Shown one piece after another: positions 1-7,411 of a stretch of DNA of 27,483 nt. Origin of the DNA: RGDT01 sp046719305 (GTDB taxonomy: Bacteria; Planctomycetota; Planctomycetia; Gemmatales; Gemmataceae); the NCBI GenBank assembly GCA_046719305.1, contig JBDNDE010000015.1, positions 1-27,483 of the forward strand, read 5' to 3'. The position numbers and the translations under genes are program-made. Under the pieces are notes generated by a model. The model had not been told where the DNA came from. It saw only the letters and a list, made by a program, of their open reading frames with translations, and searched no databases. Numbering within the stretch: the first letter of the stretch is position 1; every line of letters begins with the position of its first letter.

Positions 1-775
1 GAATAGCCCAATTGATGACATCGATATTGTGAACGTGCTGTTCGACAATATGGTCACCTGAGAGCCAAACATAATTGTACCAGTTGCGCATTTGTGCCTG
101 AAGGTCGGTCCACCCCTCCTGACGCGGAACCCGCCACAAAATCCCCTGCATCCAATAACATTGCCCCCCCACAATCTCGCCAATCTCGCCGTTGTGGATC
201 CGCTTGATCGTCTCGATGTAGCCGGCCTGATGACGCCGTTGCGTGCCGGCCGCCACACACAGCTTCTTCTCTTTGGCCTTCTCGTAGGCGGCCAAGACGG
301 TCCGCACGCCGGCCCCATCGACGGCCACGGGCTTCTCGGTGAAGACGTGCTTGCCAGCGTTGATAGCGGCCTCGATGTGCAGGGGTCGGAAACCGGGCGG
401 CGTAGCCAAGATGACGTAATTGACATCACTAGCGATGACCTGTTTGAAGGCATCCAGGCCGACAAAGACGCGATCGCCGATGTCTACCGAGTTGCCCTTG
501 TCGGCGATGCTTTTGTCTTTGGTCAGACCTTCCAGACGTCTCTTCAGGCCCTTGGCGCGATCCTCGAAGGCATCGCCCAGGGCGGTAATCTTGACGCCCG
601 ACGCGGCGCGCAGCACATCCTCGGCCGCACCGCTGCCGCGACCGCCACAGCCGATGACACCGACTTTGATAGTGTCGCTGCCTTGGGCATGAACCCCCTG
701 GGCTAACAAAGCCGCGCCACCTAGGACGGCACCAGTCTTGAGAAAGTCACGCCGAGAAGTGTTGTCCTGTGTCAT
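1..775 (-). CDS. Gfo/Idh/MocA family oxidoreductase, Tat-exported (C-terminus cut off by window edge)
   Basis: The frame reads from an ATG at 775-773 without a stop to base 1, giving 258 residues; the C-terminal part lies outside the window. The N-terminus carries a twin-arginine motif (SRRDFLK) followed by a hydrophobic Ala/Gly/Leu stretch ending in HAQG, so export by the Tat system is likely. After the signal comes the Rossmann motif IKVGVIGCGGRGSGAAED. Further along are the family landmarks ILATPPGFRPLHIEAAI, AGKHVFTEKPVAVD (with the EKP motif) and, near the edge, EQHVHNIDVINWA. In this family the N-terminal domain binds NAD(P) and the C-terminal domain binds a sugar or related polyol; the substrate cannot be read from sequence. 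Planctomycetes carry very many exported paralogues. It lies 63 bp downstream of the SUMF1-fold gene on the same strand and may be co-transcribed with it. Confidence 0.93.
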   Translation of the reverse strand, partial: MTQDNTSRRDFLKTGAVLGGAALLAQGVHAQGSDTIKVGVIGCGGRGSGAAEDVLRAASGVKITALGDAFEDRAKGLKRRLEGLTKDKSIADKGNSVDIGDRVFVGLDAFKQVIASDVNYVILATPPGFRPLHIEAAINAGKHVFTEKPVAVDGAGVRTVLAAYEKAKEKKLCVAAGTQRRHQAGYIETIKRIHNGEIGEIVGGQCYWMQGILWRVPRQEGWTDLQAQMRNWYNYVWLSGDHIVEQHVHNIDVINWAI

Positions 776-838
776 GTAGCAATGCTCCTGGAGAGAGTGT
801 CAGAAACGTACGAAATCTACCTGAAAAACCGTTGCTCT

Positions 839-1876
839 CTACTTGCTTTCGCGGGTCATGAGCGAACGCACGCCGATGAGTTCTTTTTGCTCGTTGACTG
901 GCCGCACAATCCGAAAGCCCACCTGCTCCGCGCTGGTGTGCCACCAGATCGACTGCGGTCGGTTAGGGTCCAGTTGGCTCCAATCCTTGGTCGAAAAGGC
1001 CCGCGCCGCTGAGCGACACAGGGGGGCTTCGTCGAAGTAACTGCCGCCACGAACCACATGCGAATAGCGCTGGCCCTTGGGCAAAATTACCGGGCCGAAG
1101 GTTAGCTTGTCCAAGCTGTACTTGCGGTAGGCATCCTTTTCATACAGGTCGATGCACCACTCTAGCACGTTGCCATGCACATCGTGCAGCCCCCAGGGGT
1201 TGGGCTTCTTCTTGCCCACCGGGTGCGGCTTGTCCTCGCTGTTGGCCGTCGTCCAGGCGTACTCGTCGATCTTACTGGCATCGTCACCGAACGAATAGGC
1301 TGTTGTGGTGCCGGCACGGGCGAACCATTCCCACTCGGCCTCGGTCGGTAGGCGATAGATCTTGCCTGTCTTGATCGACAGCCAACGGCAATATTGCATG
1401 GCGCAGTGATGGGTAATGCAGATGACCGGATTGCCTTCACGGCCCAGACCAAACGTCTCATCGGCATAAGCAGGTGTCGGCCGAGTCACGGCGTCGGCGT
1501 CTTTGGGGTTCTCGGGTTCAACATCCTCTTTCTTGCCAGGTCGACCGCGCCAGAAGGTGTCAAACTCGTCCCAGGTGACCTCACACTTGCCCACCCACAA
1601 AGCCCCCACACTGACCGGATGCTGGGGCCCTTCATCGTCCTTACGGCCTTTTTCGTCCTTGGGGCTGCCGCGCAGGTAACTGCCGCCGGGCACAGCGATC
1701 ATCTCAAACTTGACCTTGGTACCCGGAATCGTCTCGGTGTAGCTCTTGTGTTCTAGCTTGGCGATGATCGGCAACTTGTACGGCTTGTCGGACTTGTCGG
1801 CATGAACTGGCCGCAGCCCCCAACTAGCCAATAGGACGAGGCCAAGTAAAGGAAGGAACTTCACCAACGTCTTCAT
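839..1876 (-). CDS. Secreted SUMF1/FGE-fold protein (formylglycine-generating enzyme-like)
   Basis: This 345-residue protein begins with a signal peptide (MKTLVKFLPLLGLVLLASWG, cleavage near VHA-DK). The SUMF1 (PF03781) fold covers residues 60-326: VPGGSYLRGSP, the KCEVTWDEFDTFW block, RLPTEAEWEWFARAG, NPWGLHDVHGNVLEWCIDLY, VVRGGSY and a closing GFRIVRP. True formylglycine-generating enzymes mature sulfatases using two cysteines just after the RGGSY motif. Here the first aligned position is Asp282 (RGGSYFDEAPLC) and only Cys287 remains, so classical sulfatase maturation is doubtful. Planctomycetes use this fold for many other, mostly unknown, roles. It is divergent from the apbE-like gene with only 52 bp between the starts, and is followed on its own strand by the MocA oxidoreductase. 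Confidence 0.9.
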   Translation of the reverse strand: MKTLVKFLPLLGLVLLASWGLRPVHADKSDKPYKLPIIAKLEHKSYTETIPGTKVKFEMIAVPGGSYLRGSPKDEKGRKDDEGPQHPVSVGALWVGKCEVTWDEFDTFWRGRPGKKEDVEPENPKDADAVTRPTPAYADETFGLGREGNPVICITHHCAMQYCRWLSIKTGKIYRLPTEAEWEWFARAGTTTAYSFGDDASKIDEYAWTTANSEDKPHPVGKKKPNPWGLHDVHGNVLEWCIDLYEKDAYRKYSLDKLTFGPVILPKGQRYSHVVRGGSYFDEAPLCRSAARAFSTKDWSQLDPNRPQSIWWHTSAEQVGFRIVRPVNEQKELIGVRSLMTRESK

Positions 1877-1928
1877 CTCGGGTATGCTCCAGTAGGTCGA
1901 ACCAACAGGTCGAAGCGGAGGGCAGGCG

Positions 1929-2930
1929 ATGTGGGCAGGGGTTGTTGTAGTGATTTTTCTCGCAGCGGAAGGAGAACGCTATCGTTTTCAAGAGCCACAC
2001 ATGGGCACGCTTTTCCGCATTCAGGTTTATGCACCGGACCAGGACAAAGCGGCTGCTGCCGCCCGAGCCGCCTTTGCCCGCGTTGCTGAATTGAATTCTA
2101 TCCTGAGCGACTACGACCCGAAAAGCGAGTTGATGCGTTTGTGTGCCCAGGCGGGCGGCGAACCAGTGAAAGTTTCCGGCCCCCTTTTCACGGTGTTGGC
2201 CCGTGCCCAGCAAGTCAGCCGCGACTCGCAGGGGGCCTTCGACGTGACGATCGGCCCAGTGGTCGCCCTCTGGCGCAAGGCACGCAGGAACGCCCGCTTG
2301 CCCGATGCCACGGCACTGCAAGCCGCCCGCGCCTTGGTCGATTGGCGTCAGGTCGTTCTCGATCCCGACAAGCAAACCGTGCAACTGAAGCAAAAAGGGA
2401 TGCGGCTCGATCTGGGCGGCATCGCCAAAGGTTACGCCGCCGACGAAATGCTCGCTATTCTGCGCAAGCAGGGCTTGAACCGTGCCTTGATCGCGGCAGG
2501 CGGCGATCTGCGTGCGGGGGACGCCCCGCCGGGCAAGTCCGGCTGGACAGTTGCTATCCAACCGATCGAGCCCAAGGGCGACCCCACGAAAGAGGGGCCC
2601 CGCTACCTCTCGCTGGTTAACGCTGCCGTCTCTACCTCGGGCGATGCTGAACAGTTCATCGAAATCGACGGCGTGCGTTATTCCCACATTGTTGATCCAC
2701 GCACCGGTCTGGGCCTACCTGGCCGTGTCAGCGCCACCGTGGTCGCCCCGGACGGCATCACCGCCGATAGCCTTGCTACTGCCCTGGCCATCCTCGGCTC
2801 GGAAAAAGGCTTCGCTCTGCTGGCTAAAACCAAGGGCGTCAGTGGCCGACTCGTGACAAAGACAGCCGACGGTACCAAGGTGGCCGTGTCGCCAGGCTTT
2901 CCCACTTTGCGTGAAAGTGGCGACGAATGA
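1929..2930 (+). CDS. apbE: ApbE-family FAD:protein FMN transferase
   Basis: This 333-residue protein matches the ApbE family, which moves FMN from FAD onto a Thr or Ser of target proteins such as the NqrB/NqrC and RnfG subunits, outside the cytoplasmic membrane. Landmarks in order are HMGTLFRIQVYA, NSILSDYDPKSELMRL, the flavin/Mg motif DLGGIAKGYAADEM, AAGGDLRAGD, HIVDPRTGLG and the metal-site segment ITADSLATALAILG. The N-terminus (MWAGVVVVIFLAAEGERY) is a short hydrophobic export signal with no lipobox cysteine, so the protein is probably secreted or anchored rather than a lipoprotein. The ATG at 1929 follows an AG-rich stretch (GGAGGGCAGGCG). The stop overlaps the next gene's start in an ATGA, which suggests translational coupling. 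No flavinylation target is visible in the window. Confidence 0.92.
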   Translation: MWAGVVVVIFLAAEGERYRFQEPHMGTLFRIQVYAPDQDKAAAAARAAFARVAELNSILSDYDPKSELMRLCAQAGGEPVKVSGPLFTVLARAQQVSRDSQGAFDVTIGPVVALWRKARRNARLPDATALQAARALVDWRQVVLDPDKQTVQLKQKGMRLDLGGIAKGYAADEMLAILRKQGLNRALIAAGGDLRAGDAPPGKSGWTVAIQPIEPKGDPTKEGPRYLSLVNAAVSTSGDAEQFIEIDGVRYSHIVDPRTGLGLPGRVSATVVAPDGITADSLATALAILGSEKGFALLAKTKGVSGRLVTKTADGTKVAVSPGFPTLRESGDE

Positions 2931-4282
2931 GCAACCCGCCCGAACCAACACGCGTTCTCATCGACCCAACACCCGAGCAACTGCTTGCCGTCGTCGGCCA
3001 GTTGTTGCCGATGCCCGAGCCGATGCGTCAACGTTTTCGTGACGACTTCCAACAAGAGGTACTCCGCGACCGCAAACGGCCATTGTTGAAGCAGCTGCGT
3101 CAGTCAGCCGAGGAAGTCGCCTTCTGGATGTGGCAGCCAGCGCGGTTGCCCTCCAGGGGACCGTTTGACTTCGTGGAAACCCGGCTAGTCTGGTGGACCG
3201 ATCACCTCGGGCGTCGCCATCTAGGTGTCAGCGTCGCAACGCAGCGCGACCGTTTGCCCAGTGGGCCCCACCATCCGCCGTTGTCGCTGTTGTATCCGCG
3301 AGTGGTCAAAGTGATGCATCGCTTCGGTCGAGCACGGGCCGTGTGCTTTTGCGAGTGCGGAGCCTGGGGCGAACCAGCTGATCTTGCTTGGATGGGGCCA
3401 TGCTGCGGCCCATGCCACGATCGCCAAGCCGACGAATCCTTCCTGCCGATGCGACTTGCCGTTGCTGATCCGCCGGTTCGCGGCGTGGCCGTGGCCTCGA
3501 CGGGCCGCGTGGCTCTAGCGACAGCCAAGCGTCTGGAGGTCTATGACAGTTGTACCGCACGGCGGACCCATCACTGGGAGGGCGGCCGGCTCGACGACCT
3601 GGTCTTGGCCTTTCACCCCAACGGTGAACACTTATGGGAGGCCGATGCTGCCCGCAGTGTCGTGCATTCGCTTCGCTTAGCGACCCACTGGAACCTGTCG
3701 GCGATGGCCCTGGGCTTCGCCTGGAAACAGCCTGCCTTAGCCAGCTTCTGGCCCCCTGATCGTCTCGAATGGGTTTCCCTGGAAGGACACGCAGCCCGAG
3801 CCTTGCCCATGCCTGGTCGCGTCGATCTACGCTTCTTAGCCGTTTCTCCCGATGAGCGACTCTTGGCCGGTGTCTCCCCAGGGGCTTTTTGGCTCTGGAG
3901 CCTGCAACCACCGCAGCTGCTCCAGCGGATTGAGCGGCCCAATGCCTACGAGCCGTGCGGCCTAGCTTGGTCGCCCACCGGCCGCCATCTGGCCATCGGT
4001 TTACCTCACGGTGTCGAACTGCACGTCCAACGCCGCTCGACCGAAATTTTCCTGCCCCTGGACCAGTTACGCGGCTTTGTGTTCCATCCCACCGGCCATT
4101 CTGTAGCCGTTTGGAATGCGGATACGTTGCGTCTTTACTCGGTCGGTGGCGGGGCTGAACACGCTGAGTGGAGCTTGGGCCACGGCCACCTTGCCTTCAG
4201 CAGCGATGGCCGATTCGTGGTCCAGGCGACGGCTGACGAGTGGCGTCTCTGGCCAGGCCAGGCGTTCTGGGAAGTGAAGTGA
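2927..4282 (+). CDS. WD40-like repeat protein with N-terminal Cys cluster, unknown function
   Basis: The 451-residue product has no signal peptide and should be cytoplasmic. Residues 1-135 are a charged helical region without a family I recognise. A compact cysteine cluster follows, C140-x-C142-x-C144 and C159-C160-x2-C163-His164, which looks like a metal-binding knuckle. From about residue 170 to the end there is a beta-propeller-like region with degenerate WD40-type blades: V-L-A-F-H-P-N-G-E-H-L-W, FLAVSPDERLLAG, LAWSPTGRHLAIGL, FVFHPTGHSVAVW and LAFSSDGRFVVQA, each with the SPDG-type turn. Planctomycetes are rich in such proteins. The start overlaps the apbE stop by 4 bp (ATGA at 2927-2930), so the two are probably one operon, but nothing in the sequence ties this protein to flavin transfer. 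Confidence 0.85.
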   Translation: MSNPPEPTRVLIDPTPEQLLAVVGQLLPMPEPMRQRFRDDFQQEVLRDRKRPLLKQLRQSAEEVAFWMWQPARLPSRGPFDFVETRLVWWTDHLGRRHLGVSVATQRDRLPSGPHHPPLSLLYPRVVKVMHRFGRARAVCFCECGAWGEPADLAWMGPCCGPCHDRQADESFLPMRLAVADPPVRGVAVASTGRVALATAKRLEVYDSCTARRTHHWEGGRLDDLVLAFHPNGEHLWEADAARSVVHSLRLATHWNLSAMALGFAWKQPALASFWPPDRLEWVSLEGHAARALPMPGRVDLRFLAVSPDERLLAGVSPGAFWLWSLQPPQLLQRIERPNAYEPCGLAWSPTGRHLAIGLPHGVELHVQRRSTEIFLPLDQLRGFVFHPTGHSVAVWNADTLRLYSVGGGAEHAEWSLGHGHLAFSSDGRFVVQATADEWRLWPGQAFWEVK

Positions 4283-4334
4283 ACCGCTCTGGCCCCTAGG
4301 ACAATTGATGACCGAGAACCAAGCCGAAGAAGTG

Positions 4335-5423
4335 TTAGGCCACTGTCACACTTGCATCGAGATACACGTCCTGGATGGCGTGCAGCAACGCAACGCCTTC
4401 CTTGAGCGGCCGCTGGAACGCCTTGCGGCCGGAGATCAGCCCCATCCCGCCGGCACGCTTGTTGATGACGGCCGTGGTGACCGCTTCTTTCAGGTCGCTG
4501 GCCCCTTTGCTGTCGCCCCCGGAGTTAATCAGCGGCACGCGTCCCATGTAGTTGTTGATGACTTGATAACGGCATAAGTCGATGGGATGGCCTCCCTGTC
4601 CCTTCTCATCACAGCCGGTTAGCTGGGTATAGACCTCCTTGCGAAACTTGCCGTAGCTGCTATCCCCCGTGTTCAGGGCTAAGTACCCGCCGTTGTTAGT
4701 TGGCAGCTTCTGCTTGATGATGTCGGCCTGGATAGTGGCTCCGAGATGGTTGCCCTGGCCGGTCAAGTCGGCCGAGGCGTGGTAGTCGGTGCCCCCGACC
4801 TTGAACTTGCTGTTGCGTAGGTAACACCACAGCACGCAGACTAGGCCATACTCGTGGGCCTCGGCGAACATGTCGCTGACGTACTGAATCTGGTCGGTGG
4901 ACTCTTCGCTACCGAAATAGATGGTCGCGCCGACGCTTACCGCCCCCATCTCGACACACTGGCGAATGGTGCCGAAGGGAATCTGCTTATACTGGTTGGG
5001 GTAGGTCATCAGTTCATTATGGTTGAACTTGACCATGAAGGGAATCTTGTGAGCATATTTGCGGGCCACTGCCCCTAGCACGCCGAAGGTGCTGGCCACC
5101 GCGTTGCAACCGCCCTCGATGGCCAGCTTAACGATGTTCTCCGGATCGAAATAGTCCGGGTTGGGCGCGAAGCTGGCCCCGGCGGAATGCTCGATGCCCT
5201 GGTCCACCGGCAGGATCGACACGTAGCCCGTGCCTGCCAGTCGGCCGGTGTTGAGCAGTAATTGGAAGTTGCGCAGCACAGCCGGCTTGCGGTCTGACAG
5301 CGCGACAATGCGGTCTACAAAGTCCGGCCCCGGCAGGTGCAGCCGGTCCTTGCTCACGCTCTTGCTTTGGTAGTTCAACAGGCTGTCGGCTTCGGGGCCG
5401 AGGATTTCACGGACGTTGATCAT
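4335..5423 (-). CDS. fbaB: Class I fructose-bisphosphate aldolase (FbaB/DhnA type)
   Basis: The 362-residue protein is co-linear with the bacterial FbaB (archaeal-type class I, Schiff-base) aldolases, which are about 350 residues long. It interconverts fructose 1,6-bisphosphate with glyceraldehyde 3-phosphate and dihydroxyacetone phosphate. Diagnostic blocks are ILPVDQGIEHSAGASFAPNP, PFMVKFNHNELMTYPN, VLWCYLRNSKFK, DYHASADLTGQGNHLG, ADIIKQKLPTNNGGY, HPIDLCRYQVINNYMGRV, LINSGGDSKGASDL and AVINKRAGGMGLISGRKAFQ; the last two cover the phosphate-binding region. It is metal-independent by family. The start is the ATG at 5423, directly before the conserved NVREILG beginning. It is divergent from fae across 133 bp, so a shared control region is possible. 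It converges with the WD40-like gene, 52 bp apart. Confidence 0.95.
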   Translation of the reverse strand: MINVREILGPEADSLLNYQSKSVSKDRLHLPGPDFVDRIVALSDRKPAVLRNFQLLLNTGRLAGTGYVSILPVDQGIEHSAGASFAPNPDYFDPENIVKLAIEGGCNAVASTFGVLGAVARKYAHKIPFMVKFNHNELMTYPNQYKQIPFGTIRQCVEMGAVSVGATIYFGSEESTDQIQYVSDMFAEAHEYGLVCVLWCYLRNSKFKVGGTDYHASADLTGQGNHLGATIQADIIKQKLPTNNGGYLALNTGDSSYGKFRKEVYTQLTGCDEKGQGGHPIDLCRYQVINNYMGRVPLINSGGDSKGASDLKEAVTTAVINKRAGGMGLISGRKAFQRPLKEGVALLHAIQDVYLDASVTVA

Positions 5424-5556
5424 AGCAACAGGTTCTCATCCAGCAATTTCGGTTGTCCAAGGCCCATTCTAGAGCGCGGCCCTCTTGCTGCAAGATCGCC
5501 GAATCGTATCTTGGCAGACAGTCGTTTCCACAACTTCTCCTTGCGGAGTCTGAAAG

Positions 5557-6054
5557 ATGAGCATGTACGTCGGTGAAGCTCTGGTAATCGAAGGTAACGA
5601 TCTGGACAATGTCGCCCACATTGACTTGTTGATCGGTGACAAAAGCGGCCCAGTTGGTGTCGCCTTTGCTAATGCCCTGGCCAATCAATCGGCCGGCCAT
5701 ACCAACTTGCTGGCCGTGGTGTCGCCGAACATTCCGGCCAAGCCGGCCACGGTGATGATCACCAAGGTGACGCTCAAAGGAAGCAAGCAGGTGATGCAGA
5801 TGTTCGGCCCCGCCCAGGCTGCGGTTGCTCGTGCTGTCGTCGATAGCGTCGAGGCCGGTGTCATCGACAAAAACCAAGCCGACAACTTGGTCATTGTTTG
5901 CGGGGTGTTTATCGCGCCGACGGCCAACAGCAACGAGAAGATCTACAAAAACAACTACGAAGCGACCAAGCTGGCCATTGCCCGGGCGATGAAGAACGAG
6001 CCGAAGATTGAAGAGATCATCGCGCAGAAGGGCACCAAGCATCCCTTTGAGTAA
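5557..6054 (+). CDS. fae: Formaldehyde-activating enzyme (Fae)
   Basis: Fae condenses formaldehyde with tetrahydromethanopterin to methylene-H4MPT, the entry step of H4MPT-dependent C1 oxidation in the cytoplasm. The 165-residue length is usual for the stand-alone enzyme. Motifs run through the whole protein: VGEALVIEGN, VAHIDLLIG with the catalytic histidine at His21, FANALAN, NLLAVVSPNIPAKPATVM, KQVMQMFGPAQAAVARAVVDS, IVCGVFI, NNYEATKLAIARAM and a C-terminal KHPFE. Compared with my recollection of the Methylobacterium enzyme there are about three extra residues just before the catalytic His (GNDLDNVAHID against GNEVAHID). A GGAG at 5545-5548, 8 bases upstream, supports the ATG at 5557. The methylene-H4MPT dehydrogenase gene follows on the same strand after 116 bp, so the pairing is metabolically coherent. 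Confidence 0.96.
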   Translation: MSMYVGEALVIEGNDLDNVAHIDLLIGDKSGPVGVAFANALANQSAGHTNLLAVVSPNIPAKPATVMITKVTLKGSKQVMQMFGPAQAAVARAVVDSVEAGVIDKNQADNLVIVCGVFIAPTANSNEKIYKNNYEATKLAIARAMKNEPKIEEIIAQKGTKHPFE

Positions 6055-6068
6055 CGCGGAGTTGCTCT

Positions 6069-6142
6069 CCACGAAACACACTAGAAAAATGAAAAGATCT
6101 TTTTCTCCTTGCATCTTTTTGCATCTTTGGTGTGTTTCGTGG
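6069..6142. repeat. Compound palindromic repeat element between fae and mtd
   Basis: A perfect 13-bp inverted repeat (CCACGAAACACAC at 6069-6081, its complement at 6130-6142) encloses a nested 7-bp inverted repeat (AGAAAAA at 6083-6089, TTTTTCT at 6100-6106) and two perfect tandem copies of TTGCATCTTT (6109-6118 and 6119-6128). The CCACGAAACACAC end with A-rich and T-rich inner parts resembles dispersed intergenic palindromes that I recall from planctomycete and other large genomes; that comparison is from memory. It could also fold in mRNA and reduce read-through from fae to mtd. The mtd ribosome-binding site lies just beyond it. Confidence 0.7.
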
Positions 6143-6170
6143 TAACACTCTTTGCTCCTGGGAGCCGCTC

Positions 6171-7025
6171 ATGTCCGAGAAACGCAAAATCCTCCTCCAA
6201 CTGGATCCCGATCCACAGCCGAGCGTCTTCGATCGCGTGGTGGCCATCGACGCCGGGGTGGAGGAACTTTTCAGCTACGGCAATGTCACCCCTGAGCAGG
6301 TGCAGGGGCTGGTCCACGGGGCGATCTTCACCCGCGGTCCGAAAGATCTGCATCGCACGGCTATCTTCATCGGTGGATCGAAAGTCGAAGCGGGAGAAGC
6401 ATTGCTCAAGGCCGCTCTGGACGCCATGCTGCCGCAATTCGGCCTGCGAGTTAGCGTGCTGCTGGATGCCAACGGAGCCAACACCACCGCTGCCGCTGCC
6501 GTCCGCGTGGCAGCCAAACAGTTGAACTTGGCAGGCAAAACGGCTCTAGTGTTAGGCGGCACTGGACCAGTCGGCCAACGAGTCGGCCTGCTGCTGGCCC
6601 AGCAAGGAGCAATCGTCCGCTTAGCCTCCCGGCAACAGGATCGCGCTAGCCAGGCCTGTGCTGCCATTGCAGCCAAACTTCCCGGAGCTATTCTACAGCC
6701 CGTCGCGGGAGATCTGCAGAGGATGACCACCGGCGTGCAACTGATCGTGGCCGCCGGGGCTGCGGGAGTAGTGTTGTTGCCGCGCGATGCTCGGCCAGCG
6801 GGCTTGGAGATGCTCATCGACCTCAACGCCGTGCCGCCCCTGGGCATCGAAGGTGTCGAAGCAACCGATAAAGATACCCAACGAGATGGCATCGTTTGCT
6901 ATGGCGCGCTAGGCGTCGGCGACACCAAAATGAAGCTGCACCGCCGCGCCATCGCCGCTCTGTTCGAGCGTAACGACGCCGTGCTGGATGCCCGCGAAGT
7001 CTACGCCCTGGGCGAGAGCCTCTGA
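6171..7025 (+). CDS. mtdC: NAD(P)-dependent methylene-tetrahydromethanopterin dehydrogenase (MtdB/MtdC type)
   Basis: This enzyme oxidises methylene-H4MPT to methenyl-H4MPT with NAD(P), the step after Fae. I place the start at the ATG at 6171, giving 284 residues: a GGAG lies 7 bases upstream and the protein then begins with the family's KRKILLQLDPDP. An in-frame ATG further upstream would fall in the palindromic element. Motifs are PSVFDRVVAIDAGV, TRGPKDLHRTAIFIGG (54-69), the pterin-side LLDANGANTTAAAAV (97-111), the Rossmann segment LVLGGTGPVGQRVGLLLAQQ (127-146) and GALGVGDTKMKLHR near the end. Planctomycetes are known to carry a distinct class named MtdC; I chose that symbol from the host type, and a tree would be needed to exclude MtdB. 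Mch and the Fhc complex are not in the window. Confidence 0.92.
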   Translation: MSEKRKILLQLDPDPQPSVFDRVVAIDAGVEELFSYGNVTPEQVQGLVHGAIFTRGPKDLHRTAIFIGGSKVEAGEALLKAALDAMLPQFGLRVSVLLDANGANTTAAAAVRVAAKQLNLAGKTALVLGGTGPVGQRVGLLLAQQGAIVRLASRQQDRASQACAAIAAKLPGAILQPVAGDLQRMTTGVQLIVAAGAAGVVLLPRDARPAGLEMLIDLNAVPPLGIEGVEATDKDTQRDGIVCYGALGVGDTKMKLHRRAIAALFERNDAVLDAREVYALGESL

Positions 7026-7047
7026 GCCGGCAAACCTTTTCGGCCCT

Positions 7048-7270
7048 GGATCGCTACGTTCTGGGGACAAGGAGGGTTTGCCCGAGGTCGCTGACGATCT
7101 TTTATATGAGGTCTGGCTGATGGGATGAGGTCTGGCTGACGGGCTTCACCCCCTTAATCAATTCGATCCAGAGCAGGGGCCATTCCGCGCTTGGCTACGC
7201 AGTATCGACGCGAGGTTGTTGGCCAACAAGGCGGAGAAAGCGATCAGCATTTGCCCAAGCGGGGGTGGGC
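7048..7270 (+). pseudogene. Probable remnant of an ECF sigma factor (region 2 only)
   Basis: One reading frame gives DKEGLPEVADDLLYEVWL (from about 7066) and later QFDPEQGPFRAWLRSI (7159-7206), which together look like the sigma region 2 signature of planctomycete ECF sigma factors (a D-D-L-L-x-E-V-W-L helix, then F-D-P-x-x-G-x-F-R-x-W-L). The two blocks are separated by an in-frame TGA at 7126-7128 inside a 19-nt tandem duplication (7107-7124 and 7126-7143). Similarity fades after LLANKAEKA, and I see no start codon with a ribosome-binding site and no region 4. I read this as a truncated, decayed gene. The assignment rests on pattern recognition of short blocks, so it is moderate at best. 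Confidence 0.42.
7107..7143. repeat. Short tandem duplication, 19-nt period
   Basis: Two copies of an 18-nt unit beginning TGAGGTCTGGCTGA (7107-7124 and 7126-7143) differ at one base and are separated by a single A. The duplication falls in the middle of the sigma-factor remnant and helps to break its frame. Confidence 0.85.
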
Positions 7271-7305
7271 GGCGAGCCTCTGCCCCTCTGCCATCGGCCT
7301 GCTAG

Positions 7306-7327
7306 GACAGTTGACTAAGACAGTTGA
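7306..7327. repeat. Short direct repeat GACAGTTGA, 13-nt period
   Basis: Two identical 9-nt copies of GACAGTTGA lie at 7306-7314 and 7319-7327, in the spacer upstream of the secreted protein gene at 7412. They could be paired sites for a regulator, but nine bases twice can also be chance or a slippage product. Confidence 0.4.
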
Positions 7328-7411
7328 ACTCTGCCTTGCTCCCCAAACGTCGGGTTGCTATGTCCCGTGACTACGGGGCTGATCGCTAGCCCTTCACAGG
7401 AGGATCGAGCG

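Noticed and set aside
92..706. Open frame of 204 codons on the plus strand
   Set aside because: It is antisense to the MocA oxidoreductase, which has clear family motifs on the minus strand; the plus-strand product has none.
1824..2687. Open frame of 287 codons on the minus strand
   Set aside because: It covers the well-supported apbE gene and the SUMF1 gene start in antisense and shows no family features.
5485..5512. TTGCTG and TATCTT boxes 16 bases apart, a possible fae promoter
   Set aside because: The -35 box matches only three positions; too weak to list as a feature.
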